Under the pieces are notes generated by a model. It made no database searches, was not told the DNA's origin, and saw only the letters and a program-made list of their open reading frames with translations. Position numbers and translations under genes: made by a program. From the NCBI GenBank assembly GCA_019022495.1, contig JAFEKR010000028.1, positions 62,001-126,000 on the forward strand: a stretch of DNA of 64,000 nt, read 5' to 3'. The stretch comes from Epichloe hybrida. Its lineage: Eukaryota; Ascomycota; Sordariomycetes; Hypocreales; Clavicipitaceae. Positions 35,029-43,587 of the stretch are shown piece by piece (the stretch's first letter is position 1; each line of letters starts with the position of its first letter).

Positions 35029-36425
35029 ATGAAGTCCTTCCTCATGGCACCCAAAAAAACGAAGCGAGAGCTCAGCCCAGATCCTGGGCCCGGGTTCGAT
35101 GGCGATAGCGATGATGAGTTAACGGAAGTCAAGTTAGCACTTCTATCATCACTCCATCCCGGCATTGAGCAAGAGACCCTGCTTGATTTTCTGCTGGCCC
35201 ACGATGGCTCTGTTGGCCAAGCCTCTGAAGCATTCAAGCTCGGAAAGCGTCATCATCAGCAGCAGGACAGGAGAAAAACTGGGATTGGATATCAACAATC
35301 CCTGAAACAGTATGCGACATTATCGGAAGACCTGGCTTCACCCACCAAGAAGAAGCCGAAGTCGAAAAGGGGCACAACTCTTCACCTGTACGACCCGGAG
35401 GATGTTGCAGAGCAGACGCCGTGCACTATCATCCACAATTTCCTGCCAGCTGACGAAGCCAACGACGTACTGCGGGAACTTCTGGACGAGGCCGAGTCGT
35501 TTGAGAAAATGACGTTCAAACTGTTTGACAACGTCGTGTCTAGTCCCCACACATCCAGCTTCTTCGTCGAAAGCTACGAGGAAATGATGGCCCAAAAATC
35601 CGAGTACTACTACAACGGGTCACAGCTCACGGTAAGTCACGCGTCACTGTCCGAATGCAAGAAGCCGACGTGCGACTGACGCTTGATTGCTCTGGTTCAC
35701 CAATGCAGGACGTTCGCCGCATCACACCACACCTGGCCAGGGTGAAAACCATTGTACAAGATGCCGTGAACCAACAAATCCAACACCGTATAAAGACACG
35801 GTATCCCGGTGGCAAAAAGCTGCGACATCAGTCGCCAAGTCCATGGGTACCCAACTCGGCCTTTGTCAACTGTTACAATGGCGCACAGCAGAGCGTCGGC
35901 TGGCACAGCGATCAGCTCACGTATTTGGGGCCGCGGGCCGTCATTGGGTCCATATCTCTCGGTGTAGCACGCGAGTTTCGCGTTCGCAGAGTCGTACCCA
36001 AGGACGGCGACACCAGGACGGTGGAAGAATCGGACGCAGAGTGCCAGATCTCCATACACCTCCCACACAACTCGCTTCTCGTCATGCATGCCGAGATGCA
36101 AGAGGAGTGGAAACATTGCGTAGCACCGGCTCTATCCATTGATCCACATCCCATTGCCGGGAACAAACGCATCAATATCACGTATCGGGATTACAGGCAG
36201 CGATTCCATCCCCGGTTCACGCCGCGGTGTGCGTGCAAAGTGCCATGTGTGATGAGGGTGGTGCAGAAGAAGAAGGAGAACTTTGGAAAGTACTTTTGGA
36301 TGTGTCATGCGGGAAACGTACCTGGAAAGGAGGGCTGTTCATTTTTCCAATGGGCCGAGTTTGATGATGATGGGAATCCTTTGATCAAGGAGACCGTCAA
36401 GTACTCCTCCCAACGAAATGCATGA
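35029..36425 (+). CDS. AlkB-family 2OG-Fe(II) dioxygenase with CUE-like and GRF parts
   Basis: Two exons, 35029..35631 and 35709..36425, give 439 aa. A CUE-like helical segment (about residues 37-72, LALLSSLHPGIEQETLLDFL) comes first. The AlkB core spans about residues 125-395. The iron ligands are His and Asp in GWHSDQLTYLGP and the distal His in EEWKHCV, with the 2-oxoglutarate Arg pair in RINITYRDYR. A C-terminal GRF zinc finger follows (PRCACKVPCVMRV, GKYFWMCHAG, EGCSFFQWAE). ALKBH2/3-type enzymes repair alkylated bases by oxidative demethylation; GRF fingers bind single-stranded nucleic acid. That substrate is inferred from the layout. The frame is open upstream of the chosen ATG but only through non-ATG codons; a second ATG lies five codons on. 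Confidence 0.88.
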
Positions 36426-36772
36426 TGCCTTTTGACTGCTATCAAAAGGAGGCATTTTTTTTTTTTGGCAATATCTCGTGATGCGAGGAGATTTGAAAGG
36501 CGTTATTGGAGGCAATACTGTTCAAGAGACCAGACGCTGAGTGAGGATGAAGCACGATTGCAGACTTGCATTCAATTGGGAATGAAGTTCTTCATCCCCA
36601 TTGTGCGGAGCGGAGTGGGTCACAGCTCTTCAAGAGGAACCTTATCCCACTCTGAGCAACTCGGCCACATTTCCGCGCCTTGATCATTCATTCACTCATC
36701 GGCACTGACATACATTACGGCGACTTCACAAAACTCACACAACTCTCAAAAGCGAATGTCCATACGCGCGTC
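36426..36772. other. intergenic, RIB7 promoter
   Basis: This 347 bp lies between two plus-strand genes. It contains a T run at 36456-36466 and no recognisable coding content. It includes the AlkB-family 3' UTR and the RIB7 promoter. Confidence 0.5.
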
Positions 36773-37585
36773 ATGGCGGAAGAGCTCACCTTCCCGGGCC
36801 CCTTGGCCATCTCACTCGAACCTCACCTCCCGCCCACCAACGACTCGCAGCGCTCGCCGACCAGACCCTTCGTCACCCTCACCTTCGCCACATCGCTGGA
36901 CTCGTCGCTGTCCCTCGCGCCCGGCGTCCGCACCCGTCTGTCCGGGCCGGACTCCAAGGCCATGACCCACCACCTCCGATCCCGGCACTCCGCCATCCTT
37001 GTCGGCGTGTCGACGGTGCTGGCGGACAATCCGGGCCTCAACTGCCGCATCGCGGGCGTGGCGTCCCAGCCGCGCCCGATCGTCGTCGACCCTCATCTGC
37101 GGTGGGCGCCTCGCTCCTCGGACAAGGTCTTCGGGGTCTGTCGCGCCGGCGCGGGCTCCGCCCCGTTCGTGCTCACCGGCGTTCCTGCAGAGGAGATTCC
37201 CCGGGACTATGTGCGGCTCCTGGAGGACCACGGCGGCAAGTACGTGCATGTCCCGGCCACGCCGTCCGGTCGAGACGCCCGCCCGCGGCTCTCGTGGGAA
37301 GATGTGTTCGGGGCTCTTCTCGCACAAGGCCTGACGAGCATCATGGTCGAGGGAGGCGGACACGTCATCAACTCGTTGCTCGACCCCGCGCATCATGAAC
37401 TCATCGACTCCGTCATCGTCACCATCGCACCGACTTGGCTGGGGAAAGGGGGTGTCGTCGTCTCCCCGGACAGGGTGCACGATGATGACGGAACTCCCCT
37501 CGCTGCTGCTAGATTATCTGGAGTCTCGTGGCTTCCACTCGGGGAGGATGTCGTCCTTTGTGGGAAGTTACAATCTCGGCATTAG
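36773..37585 (+). CDS. RIB7: diaminohydroxyphosphoribosyl-pyrimidine reductase, riboflavin pathway
   Basis: This single exon gives 270 aa, the usual size for fungal RIB7. RibD C-terminal reductase features are visible: FVTLTFATSLDSSLSL near the start, HHLRSRHSAILVGVSTVLAD (about 65-84), RPIVVDPHLR, and the cofactor-side MVEGGGHVINSLL (about 192-204). In fungi RIB7 reduces the ribosylamino pyrimidinone phosphate with NADPH before deamination by RIB2, an early step in riboflavin synthesis. The start is the ATG at 36773; upstream codons in frame are not ATG. Codon third positions are strongly G/C-biased compared with the neighbouring MSS116 and INCENP genes. The gene is followed within 240 bp by ribokinase in the same direction. 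Confidence 0.92.
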   Translation: MAEELTFPGPLAISLEPHLPPTNDSQRSPTRPFVTLTFATSLDSSLSLAPGVRTRLSGPDSKAMTHHLRSRHSAILVGVSTVLADNPGLNCRIAGVASQPRPIVVDPHLRWAPRSSDKVFGVCRAGAGSAPFVLTGVPAEEIPRDYVRLLEDHGGKYVHVPATPSGRDARPRLSWEDVFGALLAQGLTSIMVEGGGHVINSLLDPAHHELIDSVIVTIAPTWLGKGGVVVSPDRVHDDDGTPLAAARLSGVSWLPLGEDVVLCGKLQSRH

Positions 37586-37616
37586 CGAGCCATCATGTTT
37601 CCGAAATGCTTCTAGA

Positions 37617-37619
<3 letters not shown>

Positions 37620-37650
<31 letters not shown>
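37620..37650. repeat. poly-T tract, 31 T
   Basis: An uninterrupted run of 31 T lies 35 bp after the RIB7 stop and 170 bp before the ribokinase start. It could be part of the RIB7 3' end or a nucleosome-excluding element in the ribokinase promoter. Its exact length is error-prone in sequencing. Confidence 0.9.
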
Positions 37651-37651
<1 letters not shown>

Positions 37652-37822
37652 TGCAGATGGGTGTGGAGGGACCTCGCCAGACCCACATTGTCCCGACAAA
37701 TCAACTTAACCTCCTCAACTTCTTCATCGGCTGGCTCACTTTTGAGAACTCCGACGTTTCCTCATCTTCACAACCTCGCCCTCTGACCGGTATTTCCCCT
37801 TTCCGTGAATTCCCCTCTCACA

Positions 37823-38782
37823 ATGACACCACGCATCACCGTCCTCGGCTCCCTCAACATCGACCTCGTCTCCTACGTCCCGCACCACCCCCTCCCCGGC
37901 GAGACACTCACATCCACGCACTTCACCACCTCCCCCGGCGGCAAGGGCGCCAACCAAGCCGTCGCCTGCGGGAAGCTCTCCCGCGCCAGCGACCTATCGC
38001 CCGCGTCCGCGACCGCGTCCGTCTCCATGCTCGGCGCCGTCGGCAGCGACACGTACGGAACCAGCCTCGTCGACAGCCTGCGCTCCTACGGCTTTGACAC
38101 GCAGGGCGTGGCCGTCAGAAAAGATGGCAAGACGGGCGTGGCCATCATCGTCGTGGACGAGCCCTCCGGGCAGAACCGCATCATCCTGTCGCCCGAGTCG
38201 AACCATTCGTTGTCGCCAGCCGACTTTGAGGTGCTGCCGGACCCGAAGCCAGACTTGCTGATCACGCAGCTCGAGATACCGCTTGAAACCGTCATGCAGG
38301 CCTTGAGGACGGCCAAGAGGGACGGCGTGCCCGTCTTGTTGAATCCTGCGCCGGCGCAGAAGTTGCCGGAGAGTGCGTACGACGGGCTAGCGCATCTGAT
38401 TGTGAATGAGACGGAGGCCTCCATCCTCTCCGGACGGCCCGAGTCAGATCTTGACCATCTCGCGGGGTTGGAGAGCGTGGCTGGCGTCTTCCTTGGGCGC
38501 GGCGTGCAGCACGTGGTGATTACCCTTGGTGGGAGAGGGGCCTTTTACGCGACAAAGTCCGGCAGCAAGGCTTTGGTCCAGGCTCTCAAGGCCAATGTCG
38601 TTGACACTACTGCCGCGGGAGACACGTTTGTTGGGTCCTATGCATTGGCCGTTGTGCAGCATGCAGGCGAGGGTGAATTCGACATTGATGCCGCCGTCAA
38701 AGCCGCCAACAAGGCATCGTCCATGACGGTTTCGCGAAAGGGTGCTCAAGTATCTATTCCCTGGAAGGATGAGCTTCGGTAG
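37823..38782 (+). CDS. RBK1: ribokinase (PfkB family)
   Basis: This single exon gives 319 aa. The N-terminal substrate signature is ITVLGSLNIDLVSYVPHHPL with TSPGGKGANQAVACGKL (PfkB motif 1). The C-terminal ATP-site signature is VVDTTAAGDTFVGSYALAV, with the catalytic Asp in AAGD. A monovalent-cation-site segment, SMTVSRKGAQVSIPW, follows. Ribokinase phosphorylates D-ribose to ribose-5-phosphate, feeding the pentose phosphate pathway and nucleotide synthesis. The start is the ATG at 37823, five codons before ITVLGS; codons further upstream in frame have no ATG. It lies 237 bp downstream of RIB7 on the same strand, but fungal genes are normally transcribed singly. Confidence 0.95.
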   Translation: MTPRITVLGSLNIDLVSYVPHHPLPGETLTSTHFTTSPGGKGANQAVACGKLSRASDLSPASATASVSMLGAVGSDTYGTSLVDSLRSYGFDTQGVAVRKDGKTGVAIIVVDEPSGQNRIILSPESNHSLSPADFEVLPDPKPDLLITQLEIPLETVMQALRTAKRDGVPVLLNPAPAQKLPESAYDGLAHLIVNETEASILSGRPESDLDHLAGLESVAGVFLGRGVQHVVITLGGRGAFYATKSGSKALVQALKANVVDTTAAGDTFVGSYALAVVQHAGEGEFDIDAAVKAANKASSMTVSRKGAQVSIPWKDELR

Positions 38783-38804
38783 AAAGATTTACAAGATAAA
38801 AAAA

Positions 38805-38822
38805 GGGGGGGGGGGGGGGGGG
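38805..38822. repeat. poly-G tract, 18 G
   Basis: A run of 18 G sits between A runs in the 130-bp convergent gap after ribokinase. Long G runs are rare and could form a G-quadruplex. The length is uncertain in any assembly. Confidence 0.9.
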
Positions 38823-38912
38823 AAAAATTCGTAAAATTTAAAATTTAAAATCTACGGAACCCATCAGACTTGTTATTTGAAGTAAATACCTTTCCCCCCC
38901 AAATTCGAACCC

Positions 38913-40775
38913 TCAGAACCACTTGCCCCAGTCCCAGAACTTTGAATCCTTCTCCTTCGATCCCAGCACCGCCGCGCGTTTGTTGCTACTCAGGTTTCTA
39001 CGCGTACCGCCGCTTTCGAGCCCCGTAGGCGGTCTCAAGGCTTTGATCGCCCGTTCCCCAAAGTAGTACATCTCTCGAACGGGTGTCTTTATTCCCTCAT
39101 CCAGACACTGTGGGCGGCTCAGTTCTTGCCCAGACCAGGCTTTCCAACGACTCTCCGCAGCCATTTGGGATGCATCACTCTCACCATGATGACGGCCAAA
39201 TTCCAACTGGTAATTCGGGCATGTCAAGCGCGTGGTCGTACTATGAGACCTCATGGCAGTACTGCAGTTCGCCATAATCGGATCTGTACTATACTGTGAT
39301 CTAGTGCCCTGGTTTCGGCATACCATTTGAGCATCTGAAATTCGTCGTTGGACGTCGATCGCCTTTTCATCCCCCCAATGTTGCACCATGAGAGGGAAAA
39401 GACTGTTTTGTGATGCCCTTGTCCGGGATGACCATACAGAATCGCTTGAGTTTCGCACGAGAGCCGCTGTGGCAGTTGTTTCCAGTCGGCTTTCAAGGTG
39501 GCAAAGCCCGTCCTCCGCCAAGTGAGCATCGTCAATCTTTGGGAAAAGCTGAGTGAAGGTACGATATCTTGATACTCATGAGCCGAGTCTGGATATCACC
39601 AAGCTGAAGCTCCAGTTCTTCCATCAACTCTTCAGATCTGCATCTGCTGTGTCCCCACCCGCCTCTGTCCGTTGAATCTAGCCGAAGATGGACGACAAGC
39701 AAGATGCTTGTTCCAGCATATATCGTACTGCCAATCAATAGTTAGGATATTTCTTTGACTTCTTTTTCGGAATCTGGGGCATACGTAGGCCATGATTGTT
39801 CTTGTATGACTTCTACTATGTCAGCCTCGTTGGCGGAATGCACCTCGACGGTCAAATCATAGAGACATCCAAAGTCAAAGAAACGATCTATTGGATTCAA
39901 TCAGCAGCAGCTCGTTCCGTGTTCACATGCTGCAGCAGCTGCATTGTTGTCGTACCAAGTTTGTGATCAACAAACGTCCCAGACGGTTTGTCACCGTGTG
40001 TCTCCTCCTCCTCAGTAGACGTTGTGGCTGGTGATGTTTGCGAAAGTTTCCTAGATATCTCCACGGCCGCCCAGACGCTTGCATTCTTTCCCACTATCTC
40101 CTCCTTCTGTGCAGTAACAACTATGCGCGGCGAAAGAATGTACCCCCCGGTATTACGTGATATCTGTCGGGGGCTCAATTGATGCGGGCTGTCTTTACGC
40201 ATTTGCCGGCTATGTCGGAAGTCCGACGTCCAGTGTTGCGGATCATTGCTCACTTGGACACTTGTGAAATCCAGTTCGTCCGAAGAAACAGATGGCAGGT
40301 GATGGCCGTCGGTGCTTGACCTTTGTCGCGAGGAGTCCCATGACGAAATGCGACTGGTCGATGCGGTACGTGACGAGCTAGTTTGACCGAAAGAGAGAAA
40401 CCGCTTGTAACTTCTGATATCTGGCGTCGATTTCCTCAACAACCCGCGACAGCTAGCTATGGCGTCGCCCCAAGGCTTTCTATGAGCTTTGTTCAACTCC
40501 GCCAAGCTGGTCCCGAACTCTCCTCTGGCCAGGCCACATGGGCGAGACCGCCTTTTGAAAATTTGTAATCGCTGGGTTCCGTCAATGATGTTCGATATGT
40601 CACTATCACTATCACCTGCCGATGCATAAGTGCTTTCCTCCGCGTCGTTTCCGGATTCACTGCTGCGGTGTCTTTTGACAATGCGTAGCGGGCTCGGTTC
40701 GTTCCGCTTCTGCTTCTGCTGCTGAGCCTCTTCATGCTGCGACGGATAAGATGCCATTCTAGTCATATGATGCAA
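38913..40775 (-). CDS. conserved fungal protein of unknown function
   Basis: Four exons, minus strand: 39956..40775, 39785..39887, 39563..39727 and 38913..39489, giving 554 aa. The phases fit throughout. I do not know its function. The first ~190 residues are polar and disordered. A probably folded part starts at about residue 225 (IVGKNASVWAAVEISRKLSQ), continues through DRFFDFGCLYDLTVEVHSAN and a hydrophobic strand TSILLVVHLRLDSTD, to EELMEELELQLGDIQTR. SRLETTATAALVRNSSDSVW follows, then LFPLMVQHWGDEKAIDVQRR. The tail is basic and Ser-rich and ends in an aromatic KFWDWGKWF. From memory, Pezizomycotina have proteins with the same RLETTATA, HW-G and aromatic-tail pattern. A start at 40757 (MASYPSQ) is also possible. 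Confidence 0.75.
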
Positions 40776-41374
40776 GTCTGGTGGAATATATATCCTGTGC
40801 TTTCAACCTAGCACGTCAGACGCAAGGCTGATAACTATTGTTGTGACTTTTGTTGTTGCTGCCCAAGAAAATTGCTCAAAGTTTAGGACCCTTGGTCTAT
40901 GCAAACATGACACAAGACACAAACAGAGGCAGGCCAATGTGGAAGGAGCGACTACTGGTGACCGGTGAGCCCCAGACTTGTTCAGATGCGCGGCATGGCC
41001 GCTTCTTTGCAATTCATGATTATACAACCCAGGAGCGAGCCAGGAGCGAGCCAGGAAATGGAAAAAGGAGATGAAGAAAATGCTAGGCTGAAACCATGTA
41101 GTGAATAAATCGATTACAGATGGGTATCAATAACAAATGCTAAGACTATGCTGATGAAATAATATCGGGCAAGAAGAAATGACACAAAAAAATTTATGAG
41201 TGTACCGCACGAACTCCGACGCCTCTACTGGTGCGTAGATGCTTTTTGAACTGTGGCCCGGAAGGATTTTGGGAGCTACCGATTTCAGCCTGTGCCACCT
41301 AGCGTACGACGGATGTTTTCTTTTATCGACTCGATGTCAGTTTCTTCCATCGGCAAAAACCGAATCTACCACGA
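40776..41374. other. intergenic, promoter side of the 554-aa protein
   Basis: This 599 bp separates two minus-strand genes. There is a short tandem repeat, caggagcgagc, twice near 41030-41054. No coding content is recognised. Confidence 0.5.
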
Positions 41375-42470
41375 TTAGCGATTCATTTCGACTACTGCAT
41401 TCATTCGCTCGCTTACCATCTCGTCCGGAATGCCTGATCCGCCATACAACACTGGCTCAGTCAGACTAGCAGAAACTCCCTTCTTCACTCTGTCTTCCCA
41501 CACGCCGTCCCAATTCCACTCCCCAGGTCTTCGTATTGTCAGAACTGATGACGAATCAGTTCCTCCATTTTCCGAAGCAAAAGGGACTTGTACTTCGTCA
41601 GGTTGCGCACTCTGACTTGGGCTTGAAAGTTGACCGGAGAGTTTGCCTAGTTTCCGTCGGTGTGTTCGCCAGGCGTGCCAGGCTCCGGGGTTCCCAGCAG
41701 CTGTAAGAGGAACAGAATCAAGTACTTCTGATGTATCAAATGTACTTCGTATATACTTCAGGATGCTATAAATGGAAACCATTGGCTTTCCGGTCTTCAA
41801 ATAACCGAAAGTGCCCGCGTTGGACGACTCCGGTGACGTGGCGCTGATCCCCAGAGGTGCACTCGCACGATCGAATCCGGGGCTGGCAAGCCGCTCGCCA
41901 TTGCTAATTTGTCCAGCTTCCGGTTCTGTTCGCCTCCCCCGTCCATACCATTCGGGGAATCCGTGGCGCAGACTGAAGCCGCCAGGGGGTAATCGCTCTT
42001 GATGCGTTGCGCCGAGAGAACCGCTGTCCTGAACATCTGCTGAATACATGTAGGTTGTCAAAGGCGAGACCAGGGGATGAAAGATGTCAGTCGAAAATAG
42101 AACGAGAGGCGGAAGCTTGGGGTATGTGTCGGGAAAGGAAATCTGAAATCGCAAGACAGCCGGCGCGTATGGCCCTGTTGTTGCTCGCTGATCAATGGCT
42201 GACTTTTTTTTTTATGTGAGGCAAATGATAGATCAGCCAAGAAATTTTTCTTACCATCTCGAATGAATAACACAGCAGACCATAGGGTAGGTTCTCCAGG
42301 CGTTAGTGTAATGATGACACCCTCAGGACATGCCTGCTTCAAGCCAGTGCTAGAACATGCTCGGTTAGTTGTTGATGGTGACACGAGGAAGAGCGGCGCG
42401 AGACGAACAACTCGGATAGTAAATGCTGCTTTCGTAGAGACGGAAGGTCTGATAGGTGAGCCATTCTCAT
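41375..42470 (-). CDS. UBC-fold variant protein, AKTIP/FTS-like
   Basis: Three exons, minus strand: 42409..42470, 42255..42349 and 41375..42174, giving 318 aa. A UBC (E2-like) fold covers about residues 10-110: SLRKQHLLSEFTGLKQACPE, then TLWSAVLFIRDGPYAPAVLR, FQISFPDTYPKLPPLVLFST and DIFHPLVSPLT. The HPN motif of active E2 enzymes is HPL here, and no cysteine follows at the catalytic position, so it should be an inactive E2 variant. The order and spacing match animal AKTIP/FTS, a partner of Hook proteins that links endosomes to dynein. A Hook-complex role here is inference. The second half contains PMVSIYSILKYIRSTFDTS and a disordered stretch. The start MRMAHL at 42470 is the nearest ATG; the frame stays open upstream to 42635. 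Confidence 0.82.
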
Positions 42471-42840
42471 CCAACAAAAAATGGCATTGAAACACTCAAA
42501 GGTACTAAAAGGATGATGAGGCGGGCGCTCGCGCGCTGGGGAAAAGAGGGAAGATGGAAGCAGGGGAAGCTGTCCAAATTGGGCGGTGTGTAGGGGCGCT
42601 GAGACATTCTGCCCATAAAATTGAAGCGGGATCATGACCGCGGGGTTGTCGCCGGAGTCATAATTTTATAATTTTATGGCGGGGGAATATGTCAAAGTAG
42701 TGTAAATCGGTAATAAAAAAAAACATGATTTCACTCCGGACTCTCACTCCATTTTGTTGGAAGGGGAGGAACAGGAAAACAGGAGAATCTCTCCATTATT
42801 TACGCTTCATTCAATCCATAAATAAGTACCCTTCCGCTTA
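42471..42840. other. intergenic between two minus-strand genes
   Basis: This 370 bp has an attttataattttat repeat near 42660-42676 and an A run at 42716-42723. It should contain the CCDC124-like gene's 3' UTR and the promoter of the UBC-fold gene. Confidence 0.5.
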
Positions 42841-43587
42841 TTAGTGACCCAGCCGCTTCTCAATCTTGGCCTTTTCATGAGCCTTGATCTGGTCAAAATC
42901 TTCCCGTGTAGCGTTGTAGGCAACCGTGACTTGGTTGAAAGGATTATCGGGGCTCTTGTCAAACTCCTTTCTGATCCTTTGCTTGCGCTGATCCATACGC
43001 AAGCCAACACCACTGCCATCTGCCTTCATTTCAGCAAGCCTTCGCTCCTCATACTTGGCAAACGCGGCAGCGAATCTCCTCTCAGGATGCTTGTCGATCT
43101 TGGAATCGTCCGAACCGGTCGCCAAGGACAGGGCATCAAGTGCGTTGTCGATGCCGGAGGCGCTGAGCGCGGAAGGAGAGTCGCCTTCGAGCTGGGCAAG
43201 ATCCAAGCCGCGTGACTTTTTGACAGGAGCCTTTGATTTTTTAGGTTCGGCTCGTCCGCCGAGACTGGCCTCCTCTTCTTTCAGAAGGGCATCCTTCTCG
43301 GCCTTCTTCTTGGCTGCTTCAGCCTTTTTGGCGGCTTCGGCTTCTCTGATGAATGCCGAGCGGTCAGTTAGCATTGGTTTGGTATGGTCGAGCGCAGCAG
43401 CAGGGCATCAATCAATGTTTCCTTCCGGACCTCACTTTTTGGCATTGCTTTTGGCTCCCTTCTGCCACTGCTCGGCTTCCTCTGCCGATTTTTTGGCATG
43501 GGCGGCAGCAGACTTTTGCGCGGCAGCCTCGGCCTTGCGGGCATTGCCTGCCACCTTCTTGCTGTTGTCGGCCTTCTTCCCCGCCAT
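42841..43587 (-). CDS. CCDC124/Lso2-like ribosome-associated coiled-coil protein
   Basis: Two exons, 43436..43587 and 42841..43345, give 218 aa. The N-terminus is very basic, starting MAGKKADNSKKVAGNARKAE. Lys/Ala-rich heptads follow to about residue 85 (coiled coil). The C-terminal half carries the conserved block ERRFAAAFAKYEERRLAEMK, RMDQRKQRIRKEFDKSPDNP and FNQVTVAYNATREDFDQIKA. This layout matches the CCDC124 family (Lso2 in budding yeast), which binds empty 80S ribosomes in stationary phase and helps restart translation. The intron lies in the Lys-rich region and its phase (2) is consistent. Fungal members of this size are usual. Confidence 0.9.

Noticed and set aside
36773..38782. RIB7 and ribokinase as an operon-like or metabolic pair
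   Set aside because: They are co-directional and 237 bp apart, but each has its own leader and fungal genes are normally monocistronic. Their pathways meet only loosely, so I treat the adjacency as chance.
39290..39512. Alternative frame for the 554-aa protein (DWKQLPQRLSCETQAILYGH...), joined by acceptor 39513 and an 83-nt intron 39207-39289
   Set aside because: All phases also fit, but the competing frame reads continuously to the C-terminus and contains RLETTATAALVRN and HWGDEKAIDVQRR, which I recall as conserved in this fungal family. The acceptor at 39490 reaches it in frame.
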